From: Copromyces sp. CBS 386.78
Taxonomy: Eukaryota; Ascomycota; Sordariomycetes; Sordariales; Sordariaceae
NCBI GenBank assembly: GCA_030685235.1
Contig: MU839189.1
Location: 62,001-126,000 of the forward strand
Direction: 5' to 3'
Length of the DNA: 64,000 nt
Shown: piece after piece, positions 38,139 through 49,880 of the stretch
Numbering within the stretch: the first letter of the stretch is position 1
How the letters are laid out: every line of letters begins with the position of its first letter
Program-made: the position numbers and the translations under genes
Notes under the pieces: model-generated
Seen by the model: the letters and a program-made list of their open reading frames with translations, nothing else
Told to the model about the DNA's origin: nothing
Databases searched by the model: none

Positions 38139-41100
38139 CCCTTCGAACCGGTTCCCCAGGACGCCACCAAAAAGCACAAACTCCCCACGGGCGGCATTGT
38201 CAGCGAACGTCAGCAACCGAAGTCGTTCGCGATAGGTTGGAGGTTTTTGTGGGCTTATAAAGCGGCGTGTCACACCGCCAAGCTGAAACTGGTAACCCAT
38301 CAAAACCATCAGGGGGTGTCAACCACACGACCGGCGAGCTTGGGATCTGAAGCGGTGATGTCGGGTATTTGGGACGGCCAATACAGCCTCGATGATGGCG
38401 AAAACAATTGCCCATCATATCCATAGGGGTTTCCGAGCCACTTCTGGAGAAATAACCTTATTCGGGACGTCGTTTGTCATGCAATGACAACTGACTTTTC
38501 CGGATGAACCTGACTGGTTCTAAGCGATCATCGATATGCTGCAGCTTTAGTTCTGACGGTCCGTGAGACGTACATTAGCTCGACTGTTGAGGTCGTAGTG
38601 GTGATATCGTGACCGATCTCATTGGGATAGGGCTGCATCGCCAAGACACCATACTGGTGTGAACCGTGGGAAGCCTTGGAAGGAATGCAAAGTGTCCACG
38701 CGTCCAGGAGGTATAAAAGCAAAACTTCCACGCTTGTGGCTGAATTTTCAGACAGGAGTGATCTTCTCATCAATAGTCTTACCTGCTTCACACATGAGCC
38801 CTTCCAACCTCATATACCTGCAAGGGAGAGAAGTAATATAACAAGACCTCGCTCGCCTCTTCACAGTTCCTTACCTTGTCCTTGACCCCAATTGCTCAAC
38901 CATATTCGAGAAAATGCCGGGCGAAAACAACGGCGACTTGGAGAGAGATGGAAGGGAGGCACAGATGGACACCAGACCAACACGCTCGCCACTTGGCTTG
39001 TTCACGGGCTCGGTCGAATCATTGACGCGTTGCTTGAGTCGATCATCCAAAGAATCCAAACCCGCAGCAGAGACATCAGGCAAGAAATATGTCCATACGC
39101 CGACCCACGCAGCCACTTCGCATCTTAAGACAACCAGGACGAGAAACATGGACCGGGCAAATGAAGTTCTTTGACCATGTTGGTGGGCAAGGCGTGAAAA
39201 GATATTCCACCTGAGGCGCAAGTTGTTAGTGAGTAATGAAGAAGGGTCTTTGGAAAGAACAACGGGTTGACTGGTGGGCAACTTCAGGCGTCTTTGGTGG
39301 AGCACGATGTTGATGAGGCAGACTACGCCCTCAAGCAATGAACACCGCCTCAAGTTTGGTTCCACGGAATGAGCCTAGTCCAGAATGCCATCCTGCCTCA
39401 GAATTCGACCGAGCGCCAAATAAGTCCGCACATTTCGAAGCCCTCAGCACAGGCCGAGTCACAGGAGGCGAGAGACTTCAAGCAACCTGGTCCGACATGT
39501 GGAGACGGATGGTAGACAACGAGTTTCGGGTTCGTGATTGGTGGAAAGCCGTGATCGAGGAATAGAGGACTCGCCGTAGGGGAAACATGGTTCGATAGGA
39601 AGCAGAAACACGACTGAAGCAGGTGATGGTGGTGATGGTACCCGAACTGTTAGACCCCAAGGCAACAGAAGACTCAAGGCGCAGTTGCTCAGATTAAAGG
39701 GCGACACTTGCGACCGTCGAGATGATTCCATTATTGAGTGGAGGGAATGAGTCTCATGTCAATCTCTCATGGCTTTGCGTGAAACAGCTTTGCCCCCAAG
39801 GCACCCGGGAATTTGTTGATGCACCGCTCGAAATATCGAACCTTGATAGGAAGTTGCTCAGCATGTTTCTTAGGCCGACCTCTTTGATAAGGACCAACTG
39901 TTGAACGATGAGTCGGAGCCGTACCCGCCCAAAGCCCTTGATGATGGGTAAAAAAACAGCAGTGGCCTGGAAGCTGATCAGATGATGCGAGTACGCCGTA
40001 GAGATTAGACGTATGGGGGCCATGGGGTCCCGAAGGGCTCTCGAAGGGCTCATATCGATGAAGACCGGCGAACAGGTCAAGGTGTAGATGGTCCGAAGCC
40101 GGTCAGTCGTATACCTAGCTGAGCAGTGAGTACTTGTAGTAGCCAGGACCAACACCCAGGGGTAATGGGGGTGCCCCTGGCATTAGCGCAACACCAGGAA
40201 CTGCACGTCAACATAGCCGTTCCCGCATCTGCACATCAGCTATGTGACTCTGTGATGCTCTCGAGAGGCTCTGTGTAAGCTTTTGAATCGTAATCCGAGT
40301 TGGGAGGGGGCAGTGATGGTCATGATAAGCGTGGCGCAGTAGCTCGTGGTTGGTGATGATAGCCGCAGAGAGTAGCACTGGCGAAGCGGCGCGGCTGTAC
40401 AAGCGCGGCGATTCAGGAGCGAAACTCAAATGACCATGATGCTTGATAAGACGACGTTAGTGGCGGTGTTGGTGACAGGAACGAATCTCGCATGCGTGCG
40501 GTATCGACGTGGTACAGACTCGGCCGGCTCGATGTGTCGATGCTTGTTGCTAATATCAGGAAGCCAATCGATTCCCTTCTCTGGTACCCCACAGATGCTG
40601 TCCAGCAGATGCAATAGTGTTGGTTCTGTGAGGGATAGAATACCTCTAGGTAGGTGGTTAGTTGTTTGTGGGAAAGAGATGCAGGTGATGATGTGATGTT
40701 GAGGAGGAAGAAGGGAAGCGACAAGTGAAAGGAGGATGGAGAGGACGGGAAGGAATCAACTCGGGCCTCATTCCTTACTGCAGTGGTCCCCGCCCCACTC
40801 AGGAGCCCCAGGTGTTCGCACCTTCCCGCTCTTTAGCGCACGGCATCGCATCCGGCAACATGTTGGCGGCTCAGAGGGAAGGTACACAAGCTCACGTTTT
40901 AGTGGAGACTCCCCTCCATTTCGGTGGGGTTTTGCTTCTGTCAGCGCTGTTGCCCCTGGTGCTTTTGTTCCATGAAATCCCTAGGTTCCATTCGGTTCCC
41001 GTCATCCCGTCCCCCACCTCACCCAGAGGTAACGGGCAGCAAGTTGTCTCCGAGTCGTCGGCATCCATCTCATTCTCACCGTCATCTTCATCTCCCGCAT

Positions 41101-43296
41101 CGACCTCATCTCCGCGTGGTCAGAACCTTTCAGCCTCCGCCACACACCGGTCCACTCACACTTCCCTCGGTCTGCTGCCGACAGGACAGCACCCTTCAGG
41201 AGAGGCCCCCGCCTGGTTAATCGAGCCAACCCCCAATCATCGGCGAGACGCCGCAGACTCAGCTCTTTCCGCCAATGGAGCTTGGTGATAGACGACTTGA
41301 CGGCGTATCTGGCCTTGACAGCAGTTGCCTGATGGTTAAAAGAGTTTCTTCGCGAGTTCTGGCAAACACCATGAGCGACTGAGTGTCGGTCAAGCAGTAC
41401 GACCTGCTTCATGCTGACACTGAACCAAGTGTTTGTGTGTGATGCTTCAGTCAGTGCAGCAGCAATTCATCACCAAGAGACGAGAGGCTCTCAACATCTG
41501 ACGCTGTCACGAGCAATTACCCGTGCCTTGTCCAGCATCCCCAAGTCTGAGCGTGAAAACGCCTCACCTTGATGGCCGTCGTCTGGACTCTTCGACAGGG
41601 AAATATCGAGATGTGTCCAGAGTTCCCCAGGGCAAACTACCTTAAATTTTAGCCATCATGGCCGGTGTGTGAGAGACTTAGCCATGCTGCGCCCTCGCCA
41701 TACCCTGCGAGCCTTCCTGGAAAACGTGTTAAACGGCCATGAAGGCCACCTCACAAGGCGAACAAGTGGCCTTCCGATTCTCGACCCTCGGGAACCACGC
41801 CAAGCGAATGGGACCAGAGGAAGATATCCAGATAAGAGTTTGGATTTGTGCGACGGAACACGCCTTTGGCTGACACTGGCATCCATGGCCAAGGTCTTTT
41901 ATTCGTCAGTGAGGCATGCTGGCCAATCCAGTCGGCATCGAGTAAAGAAATGCGGCCAAGCCCTGTCATCTGTTCGCGGGGAAATTCTGGGAACACAGCA
42001 ATTTGCAGACACCCGGTCTATCGATAAAGTCGCTGTCTTGACGCCGGTCGCCGCTGTTGTGTAAATACTCAAAATCGTCCATTACTACCCCTGAAGCTGA
42101 ATGGATAGCCCTATGCACGGGTCGCCATATATGGGTGAGTGCTCCCCCTAACACTGACCTGAGTCTCAGCTGGTAGGACGGCTGGCTCCAAGCAGTGTGT
42201 GTTTTGCTACCCTTCCACTGCTCCCTCGAACCATTCTGTGCATCTTCTACTCATAACAAAGGGGTATGCGTAATCTGGCTGTATCGTAGGTTGCCATTTG
42301 GGGGTCGGGAATGCCGCAAAGGACGACGTCGTCCTCGACCTTTGGGCGGGTATGAAGCGGGCTGCAACGCTACCGTAGCTTGCATAGGTCTATTTGAGTT
42401 ACTGAAGGGGGGCCGAAATAGAATGCTTGCAGCCCTATTGGCCAATGGCATCACCACCCTAGACTTAGATCCTAGAGCAGATCTTGGGATGAATGGAAGT
42501 GACCAGGCTCAGCCAGGGTTGCAGAGCCTGGAGCTTGGTCGAGCTGACCGGGGATGCTTTTGGAAGGATCCCCAAACAACATCCAACACATTTGAAAAAG
42601 CCACGGCTAGTCTCAGAGAGGATGGTGAGTCTGGACAACGGCCACCTGGGGTGCCAATCAAGGCACTATCTACGACCAACATGGATGTTGACCCGCGGAC
42701 ATCACAATCTCCTCCCTTGCCCGCGGATAGCTTCCTGGACGGATGCAGACACCAACACCATTCCTCGCTGAACTCGGCACTCCAAGAAAATCCACTACAC
42801 GTTCACGATGAGAACGTGAGTGATGGCAGAGTATGACGTGCGTGACCACGCCACACTCGGTACAGAAACTCCTTCATGTTACTCTACCCGTCTCTCGGGC
42901 GTTCATTATTTCAAGTTGCCCCCTTTGCAAGTGCAAAGACCAACCCAACCATACGGGTCAGCCGTAATTTATACGGGTCGTACAACACACATGGACAAAG
43001 GTCCCAGGCCTCAGCATTCCGATACTACCGTCAGGGCGGCCACTTGCGAATATTATCACTCGCCTCCCCATGCCTCTCCTTTCTGTTTCGTCTTTTAGCT
43101 CAAGGTCCTTCGGCATCTCGTTGGTATCATCATACTGTTGGTTGAGGGTTCCATAACTGCAAAGCAAAACATCTTTCGGCACCGACAGATTTTATCATTT
43201 CACTTCATCCTCTACACGCCATGTGCGAAGACAGATTCGCACTTCTACCCTAGTCCTTTTACTTTCTTCCGTTATGCCCGGGGGGTTCCGGCCAAG
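38139..43296. other. Intergenic, no gene supported
   Basis: About 5.1 kb of normal-GC sequence. Open frames at 38871-39365 (-), 39754-40155 (-), 40413-40724 (-), 40725-41288 (+) and 42195-42836 (+) have no family motif; some begin with GTG rather than ATG, and I could not join them into a convincing spliced gene. A diverged or decayed minus-strand gene between 38.5 and 40.7 kb remains possible. The last 500 bases are the probable promoter of the gene at 43297. Confidence 0.45.
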
Positions 43297-46200
43297 ATGC
43301 TGTCAAAGCCGGGATCCACAATCCGAAAGCTTGTCTCCCCGAAGAAGACCCTGTTTGTCGAGGAATACGAGGGCTCCTACTTTCACCACGACGATGAGGG
43401 CTACAGATCGTTCTACAGAGAGCTTAAAATGCGGTCGTGGGGTCTTCGAAGGGGTTCAAAGCCTGATCTGGATGTCCCGAAGAAGGAGGGCCTTCACAAG
43501 ATACTCACTGTTGTCCCACCCCTTCCCGACACTCCGCTCTCATCAAGGTCTTCTTTGTCCAGCTGCGGCTATAGTACAGACCATACCAGTCCTCAATGTT
43601 CTTCCCAGCGTGTCGGAGGCCATAGTCCTCAGAGGAGTCTACTTCTTTGTCCTGAACACCTCGAGCACCAGCCACAGCAAGCCCGAGGGAGAAGTCAGCC
43701 CCCCAGCACGACACCGAGGACGCCTCCCAGAACACCGATTACACAAGAGTTACACCAGATTATTCTTCTACCGCCTTCACCTTCCCTGCAACAAGACGAG
43801 CCGAACCGTGACTATTCGATTCGCCGACCTAGTATTACTTCGACTGGCCTGGGGATCAACTATCAATCTTTATCTACAGAGGAGATTGCCGAAGGCTATA
43901 CCGGCTCCAGAGAGCAACATTGTTTACCAAGCAATGGATGTTCGAACGACATCCAGCAGCTCATTCCGGAGATGGATAAGGCATTCCAGCCACAACGGTC
44001 CCCGATCGAAATAAAGCTGCCGTTACCGGCGCTTGTTATCCCGCCGACGACATATTACTCGGCAAATCACACAAAGCCTTTGACGCCTGTCCATACTTCC
44101 TCCCAGTGGAATAAAGCGCGGAGAAGAAGTCAGGCGTCATTGCAATCCTTCACACCGCCCTCTAAAAGGTCTTTCTTGCTCACAAGTCCGGCAAGGTTTG
44201 CCTCGGCCAGTAGGACAAAGAGAAAGAAGTCAAAGAAATCCCAAAGGCGGCCGCGCATAGTCAGCACACCGGTCTCGATATGGGCACTACCAGACACTGC
44301 CCGGAATTTATTCGAACGCTTCAACCCCATTGAAGCAGATGAGGTGCTGCCGGAGAGCATCTTGCAGGAAATAATGGACAGAGCTTGTCTAGCCCAGTCA
44401 GCGATGAATGATGGAGTGACGGCAACCGATCAAGAAGGTGATCAACCATCCCAGCAGCCCATTACGCCTGTCGAACCGTTCCACCTCGACGACTTGCCGA
44501 CACGGATCGACAATGCCGGCGTCAGCTTGACTGTCACTTCGGCCACTCCTCCACTTGGGACGGCGCGGCCGCCTTTATCTGGTCAAGGCGAGATCACCAG
44601 AGACGACTGCGCAACACCAAAGCAGCAGTTGCAGGAAGATGGGCAGAAAGAGAACCGGCCGAGAAGTCCTCCCGTTACCTTGGCAGAGGATGGAAAGGAA
44701 CATAGTCTACCCATTATGTTTCGCCTCGAAGAAGAAGAAGCTCAACAACCTCATAAGCCGCCGAGTGTCGCTCATCTCACACCTTCCACAACTGGTCCCA
44801 TCAGGCCCGTACCGCGGCGTACTCCGTCCAGGCAACTACCTCCCCTTCCGACCATTCCTGAGGGCATCACCAGTTCGATGTTGACACCTACATCTACCTC
44901 ATCTCCTGGATTCGCCTCCGATGCCTGCAATGACGACTTTGTATTTCTCAAAAGCACCCCATACACCGTGACGATGCCATCTTTCCGTCACGGACCGATC
45001 CGAATACCCAAGCCCGAACCTCCCATCAACCAGCTCGCCGCTAATGCCGAAGATGGTCTTGACTGGGTAGCATTTCAAATTTCGATCGGGAGCGGTATCG
45101 GTGACTTCGACAGCGACCCCCTTGACTACTCACGGCCTTCGGATGCTGAGCTTAATGAGCGCGACGACATCATTGCCTGGTTCTCCGGTTTTGGGTTCGA
45201 TGGGCATGGTGCGTTGAGGACCTTTCCGACCGTCGAAGAGCAAATTGAGCTCAAGAAGCTTAAACAAGAAAATGCCCGCTTGCACACGCATTCCGCGAGC
45301 GTTGGTAGCCCCTTGAACATGGCTAGACAAGGGACTCCAGACGGCGGCAGCAGAGGCAGAGGGCCAACCGGGAACGAATTTCGCCGGATTCAGCATTTGC
45401 AAGCATACGACTGGGACCGAAAACATTTCCATGAGCGGTCGGCAAGCGTCAACGATTATCTTCCTTCCCATGCCCCTGCGACTCACATTGCTGCTCATCA
45501 GATGCAGCAACAACACTATCTGCCCTGGATATCACAAAAGACACCTTCCTCAACCTGGCCCATCGAACGTCAATCGAGGGACCATCTCGAGAAGCCTGCA
45601 ATCAACACTCCCTACGGTCACGCTCACAGTCAAAGTTGGAGTTACTCGCCTGCACCTTTCCCAGCGCCAACATCCAATACCACCGTTCGCCGGGATCATA
45701 GCCGCGGTCGCAGTTCAAGCGATGCCGCCAACACCAACATTGACAACACCCCGGTCCCAACGACAATCAACCGCAATCAATCACCTACGCTGCGAACGTC
45801 AACACCAACAAAGACTCACACATCCCGGCTCCAACCACCACAAACTCAAAGACCTGGGACGCCACAACATCAAATCCAACAACAGCCATCTTCCCTTGCG
45901 CTAACATCATCCTCACTATTCCCATCACCAACCATCCAACGATCCGAATCTCCCTTTCTCCCAGGTTTTACCTTCCAATACGAGCAACAAATGGAAATTT
46001 CATCGTCGATAGTCCCAACCCACCAACAAGCACCACATTCACAACCGACAAGGCAAACGGCCAAAAAAATACCCCAAGCAATCGACGCGGCCCGCGCCCG
46101 CACTTGGCGGCAGGGAGAACAGCAGGGATCGCGCCACCGCCGCAACGACTCGCAAGAAAGTATAAAAAGTCTGCCGCAGAGCCCGGCGCTCAACATGGTG

Positions 46201-46317
46201 GTGTCACGGGACGTGAATGGCCAGGAGTATGTGATCCCGATGGGGTTCAATTTGGATCATGATTTGGGAGATTTTCTGAGGTGGGAGGCGGAGCATGTTG
46301 CGTTGGGGATTGATTGA
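43297..46317 (+). CDS. Large disordered protein of unknown function, 1006 aa
   Basis: A single uninterrupted frame. The start is the first in-frame ATG, at 43297 (context GCCAAGATGC); the frame is open further upstream but without ATG. Most of the protein is Pro/Ser/Thr/Gln-rich and predicted disordered by composition. Three islands look structured or conserved: the N-terminus (residues 1-65, containing KKTLFVEEYEGSYFHHDDEG), an acidic and aromatic segment near residues 580-650 (DDIIAWFSGFGFDGHGALRTF region), and the last 30 residues (YVIPMGFNLDHDLGDF). A basic run near residues 305-325 (RTKRKKSKKSQRR) could be a nuclear localisation signal. I do not recognise the family. The stop codon lies inside a GATT repeat. 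Confidence 0.8.
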   Translation: MLSKPGSTIRKLVSPKKTLFVEEYEGSYFHHDDEGYRSFYRELKMRSWGLRRGSKPDLDVPKKEGLHKILTVVPPLPDTPLSSRSSLSSCGYSTDHTSPQCSSQRVGGHSPQRSLLLCPEHLEHQPQQARGRSQPPSTTPRTPPRTPITQELHQIILLPPSPSLQQDEPNRDYSIRRPSITSTGLGINYQSLSTEEIAEGYTGSREQHCLPSNGCSNDIQQLIPEMDKAFQPQRSPIEIKLPLPALVIPPTTYYSANHTKPLTPVHTSSQWNKARRRSQASLQSFTPPSKRSFLLTSPARFASASRTKRKKSKKSQRRPRIVSTPVSIWALPDTARNLFERFNPIEADEVLPESILQEIMDRACLAQSAMNDGVTATDQEGDQPSQQPITPVEPFHLDDLPTRIDNAGVSLTVTSATPPLGTARPPLSGQGEITRDDCATPKQQLQEDGQKENRPRSPPVTLAEDGKEHSLPIMFRLEEEEAQQPHKPPSVAHLTPSTTGPIRPVPRRTPSRQLPPLPTIPEGITSSMLTPTSTSSPGFASDACNDDFVFLKSTPYTVTMPSFRHGPIRIPKPEPPINQLAANAEDGLDWVAFQISIGSGIGDFDSDPLDYSRPSDAELNERDDIIAWFSGFGFDGHGALRTFPTVEEQIELKKLKQENARLHTHSASVGSPLNMARQGTPDGGSRGRGPTGNEFRRIQHLQAYDWDRKHFHERSASVNDYLPSHAPATHIAAHQMQQQHYLPWISQKTPSSTWPIERQSRDHLEKPAINTPYGHAHSQSWSYSPAPFPAPTSNTTVRRDHSRGRSSSDAANTNIDNTPVPTTINRNQSPTLRTSTPTKTHTSRLQPPQTQRPGTPQHQIQQQPSSLALTSSSLFPSPTIQRSESPFLPGFTFQYEQQMEISSSIVPTHQQAPHSQPTRQTAKKIPQAIDAARARTWRQGEQQGSRHRRNDSQESIKSLPQSPALNMVVSRDVNGQEYVIPMGFNLDHDLGDFLRWEAEHVALGID

Positions 46318-46328
46318 TTGATTGATTG
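46308..46328 (+). repeat. GATT tetranucleotide repeat across the stop codon
   Basis: About five GATT units that supply the TGA stop of the preceding ORF. Because every third unit phase contains TGA, changes in repeat number would still terminate translation nearby. Confidence 0.85.
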
Positions 46329-47084
46329 ACTGGTGGCATGATTGTTTGTGGGTGGTTGGAATGTTTAAAAAAAGGAAATACGAGGGGTGGGAAGGGGACA
46401 CTAGGAGGCAAACTGAATGAACTAAGCGCGATGGCGTTTCTGGCTACTGTTTGGTTTTCTTTGCACTTGCATATTGGATCTTTCCGTTAATCTCCTTTTA
46501 TGATACCACTTTTTAGTTGATCTATATCACAGCGAAAATGATTCCCTGTTCAACATCAACCACTGAAAGGAGTTATTGTTGAGTGTACACAGACTCTGTT
46601 GTCAACATCACCGTCGCAAGAATACATTATGCATACATCAACATGGCGAGATATCCATATTCGCCTCGTTTACATATACCCATATTGATCTTTCTCCCGA
46701 CTCTGTATACCAGGGACATCCAACATATCCGAATATGAAGGGTCAATCTGAACCACGGTTCTGATGAGGCAATGCTACGAGGCACAGGTGGTTCCACGCC
46801 TTTCGTAATTTGTGCCGCGGAACAAGGCATTGGATGAGGCAATGACGATCGGTACCTGCATCACTCTGCGACTTCATCGCGATCCTCATAAGTATCGTCA
46901 GAACCCAGCACTGCAGACCTGTCTTGTGCCTGCCTGCACGGCCGACTAGCGGCCGCACCTGCTTAATTGTCCCACGAGTTGGAAAGGAGGCAGTTGACAT
47001 ATAGAAGGCACGCTCGGCTGTGAGGTGGAAGTGTTACAGACACAGAAGCAAGCCATCACAAAGTGGAAAGAGGCCAGGGCTGTC

Positions 47085-47115
47085 AAGGAAGGAAGGAAGG
47101 GAGGGAGGGAGGAAG
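47085..47115 (+). repeat. GGAA/GGGA microsatellite
   Basis: Purine tract of alternating GGAA and GGGA units; simple sequence. Confidence 0.85.
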
Positions 47116-47764
47116 CCATTTACCAAGGTAAGCGAGACAACTGATTGGAAGTCTTGTGGGCTACGAGGAATCTTGTATAGGAATCTCGCAAGCCCCCCCG
47201 CTTTCTGGCTGGCTTCGATTTCTTTTGCTCATTGAAATCCAGCACGTCGTCGGTTTCCCTGATCCTTTTGCCTTTTACGTACCTATCCTGTTGTGTCTTG
47301 ATGCGGGAACATCGATGTCCCGCCCCATCATGCCTTCCATAACATAGCTCAACATGGCTTGCCCAGGCAAGTGCTATGAACCGACGATGTGTCCGACGGG
47401 GGTGTGCTCCTCCTTCAAAGACAGTCACTGTCGGACTTTCGTCTGGCAAGGAGTTGGCTCAATCCTTTTCATCACAATCAAGCGTTTCCACACATGAGCT
47501 GCGGGTGGAAAAATTCCATGTTGTGTTTCTTTCGGACCTTCCTTCCCTTCTCCCGCCCCAAATATTCGAGTGAATGGAAAATTTACCATCATTCGTCTCA
47601 CCCGCCCTCCCGCACCTTCCATCCCATCTCGGCCCTCGCACCTTCCCTAACCGACCGACCAACCTGCCCTCCACCACTCCTTCCCTCTTTACCATCCGGT
47701 ATTTAACCCCCACCGCCGCGCCTTCCTTCCACCACCAAAAGACAGTCATTAACAGTCACCCGAC

Positions 47765-47842
47765 TGCCGAGTAGTCTAGTGGGCAACCACGATGCTCCGC
47801 TCGAGGCGTGCCGCGTTCGAATCCCGGACAAAGCACTTGGCA
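47765..47842 (+). ncRNA. tRNA-like Pol III element (candidate ncRNA, SINE head or tRNA relic)
   Basis: A perfect A box (TAGTCTAGTGG, 47772-47782) and a perfect B box (GTTCGAATC, 47815-47823) have tRNA-like spacing. The outermost 8 bases TGCCGAGT (47765-47772) pair with ACTTGGCA (47835-47842) through one G-U pair, as an acceptor stem would. A GTGG-GCAA-CCAC hairpin sits in the D-arm position. The T stem is imperfect, and extra bases lie between the T arm and the terminal stem, so this is not a canonical tRNA. A TTTT stop lies about 7 nt downstream (near 47849-47852). Transcription is not shown. Confidence 0.4.
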
Positions 47843-48590
47843 AAAAGATTTTCTGTATGTCCAGAGCCGATCTGTAAGCGTGGCACCACCTATGTTCCAG
47901 ACCACAGCGAGGACAAATGTCATTCCAGGGCAGCAGGAAGAGCTTACCGCGGTGTAAGATGCTGTCCCTGGCCGCTGCTTGGGTGGACTTGGGGACTGTC
48001 CCGTGACCCAGTGATAAGTCCAATTGTATACAGTCTGTCTAAGCGTCCTTGTCAATAGTACTTAGAAGGCACGATATTCTTCGACCCCGAAAGATTGAGC
48101 GTACGGCGTGATACTTTCGGGGAATAGGAACAGTGACCGAACTGGGGGGAAGAATAAAGATCGTGATTTGAAGCGTTGGGTTTCTGGACTGTCTCAAAAA
48201 AATTTTTTCTTCTCTTCTTTTTTTTTTTTTTTTTTTTTTTGCGGTCCTCTTCTACTCTCGTATTTCTAGTTATAAGTTTGATACCAGTGGTTGCTACTAA
48301 AATCGCCCCGTACTTTCTTCCCGCTAGAGATGTTAACGCTTGTGATATCGTGATGCAGTGTGGTTCTTTATAAGGAGGGATGATAGTACGGATGGATAAG
48401 TATTACCGTTAAAGGCGCACGTCCGCCTGGCGGTGAAACTATTAAAAGATAAATTACGCTTTGCTTAGGATGCGTGTCTTCTAAATAAACCATTGTCGTC
48501 AGATCTCGCGATGATTGAGAAGGAGCACCAAGTGTAGAAAACCTCGAATTGCTATCACCGCACATCACCAACACTTGTTATCTCCCAACC

Positions 48591-49712
48591 TCACGCCTCG
48601 CCCATATCAACATCGTCACCCTCCCTTTCAGTATCACTCTCCTCATTCCCATCCGTTGCATACGGCACAAACCGAAAGTCCAAGAAACTCAACCCAGCTC
48701 CTCCACCTGGAAAACCTCCTCCCGCGCCACCGGCAGCCCCTTCCACCTCCACCATAAACTGCATGCTCAACACACCCTGCCCATCGCCCCTCAAGCTGAC
48801 CTTGCTCGCAATCTTCATCGCCTCCGTCGCCGCCTTGATGGTATCAAACTTAAACGTCTGGCTCCATCTCCTCTCCCCTTTAGCCCGATCCACCGCCCTA
48901 ACCGAGAACGTCTCCAACAGATCCCTTCCGCGCTTGAAATCCACCGTGCTCTCCACCCCGGGAGCTGCCGCACCAGTGTGGCTTCCGGACGTCCTAAATC
49001 TCAAGTATGGCTCCTTGCGCGAGACTACGATCGTCAGCCTTTCGGGACTGATGCTGCCCACCTCTGCTAGCGCGTCTAGCAGGTAGCGTGCCTGCATGAT
49101 GACCTTGAAGGACAAGTCGTCGACGTCAAAGGGGATGTCCTCGGGCATCTCGGGCAGGTAAGTGGTTAGGTTGCAGGTCGTCTTGACTCCCCCCTCATCA
49201 AGGATGATGCTGAAGGGCCCGCCATCAGAGGGGTAGCTGAGGATGCAGGTGCCGTTGGAGGATGTGGTGGAAGAGCCGTGGAGGGTTTGGAGGCTGAAGG
49301 CGTCTGAGCCGTTACCGCTGCGTTGTTGGTGGTTCAGGCGCGGGTTGCCGCGCACGAGAGGGTCGATGTCGAGCCGCGATTGGCGGGCGGCGACGTCGGC
49401 GACGCCGAAGATTTGGAGGGTTTCGAGGAAGGCGGGGAGAGAGATTTGGAAGGAAACGGGCTCAGGTCCGTCGTCATCGTTGCTGTCCGGGAGGTTGGTA
49501 GTGTAGCTGGCGAAGAGGTTCTTGTTCCAGTGGGCGGCGCCTTGCATAACGCGGGCATGGTCGGCGCCGAATCTGAGACCCTCGGGGGTGATTTCGACGT
49601 GGATCTTGTTGGTGAAGCCGATCGCTTTGAGGAGCTGGTAGAGCGGGCGCGTGGAGCTGGTGACTGCCCTGAACAAGGGAGGGCCGCTTGCGTCTTGAGT
49701 TGGTTGTGACAT
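48591..49712 (-). CDS. rad1: DNA damage checkpoint clamp subunit Rad1 (9-1-1 complex)
   Basis: A single-exon frame of 373 aa. The N-terminus matches the Rad1/Rec1 family: LFRAVTSSTRPLYQLLKAIG, then EITPEGLRFGADHARVMQG and LFASYT, the first PCNA-like fold. A second PCNA-like fold follows (residues about 180-360) with FKVIMQARYLLDALAEVG and LTIVVSRKEPYLRF. The C-terminus is acidic (EESDTEREGDDVDMGEA). Rad1 forms a ring with Rad9 and Hus1 that is loaded at damaged DNA by the Rad17 clamp loader and activates the ATR kinase branch. Length fits fungal members. The Ost5 gene lies on the same strand 224 nt upstream. The orthology call is from sequence pattern alone but is strong. Confidence 0.88.
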   Translation of the reverse strand: MSQPTQDASGPPLFRAVTSSTRPLYQLLKAIGFTNKIHVEITPEGLRFGADHARVMQGAAHWNKNLFASYTTNLPDSNDDDGPEPVSFQISLPAFLETLQIFGVADVAARQSRLDIDPLVRGNPRLNHQQRSGNGSDAFSLQTLHGSSTTSSNGTCILSYPSDGGPFSIILDEGGVKTTCNLTTYLPEMPEDIPFDVDDLSFKVIMQARYLLDALAEVGSISPERLTIVVSRKEPYLRFRTSGSHTGAAAPGVESTVDFKRGRDLLETFSVRAVDRAKGERRWSQTFKFDTIKAATEAMKIASKVSLRGDGQGVLSMQFMVEVEGAAGGAGGGFPGGGAGLSFLDFRFVPYATDGNEESDTEREGDDVDMGEA

Positions 49713-49880
49713 GTTGTTGTACTGGAAAATGACCTTCGAAGATCCAAGTTATAATAAACGTAAACGGGAAAGATGGCGTGTGATGGGTGCGTGATGTTCA
49801 GAAATCGGCTTGCTTTTGTGGTATATGCTATGTATTGTACAGAATCTCGCGGGGTCCGTAGTGCGTGCGAGAAGACTGCT

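Larger units (their letters stand above)
46318..48590. other. Intergenic between the disordered-protein gene and rad1
   Basis: About 2.3 kb with no supported protein gene. It holds a GGAA/GGGA tract at 47085-47115, the tRNA-like element at 47765-47842, a hairpin with 9-bp arms CCCCGAAAG/CTTTCGGGG (48085-48093, 48114-48122), and a run of 23 T at 48218-48240. Confidence 0.5.

Noticed and set aside
38871..40724. Possible spliced minus-strand membrane-protein gene
   Set aside because: Several frames look mildly protein-like, including one hydrophobic stretch, but I could not connect them by consensus splice sites into one continuous frame.
40725..41288. 187-codon plus-strand frame with a hydrophobic stretch
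   Set aside because: It starts with GTG, has Ser/Pro-rich filler, overlaps other open frames and has no splice context; not enough for a gene call.
42195..42836. 213-codon plus-strand frame
   Set aside because: It starts with GTG, has no recognisable domain, and lies in the probable promoter region of the next gene.
47765..47842. Canonical tRNA gene
   Set aside because: The T stem has a mismatch and extra bases separate it from the terminal stem; no convincing anticodon arm could be drawn, so it is listed only as a tRNA-like candidate.
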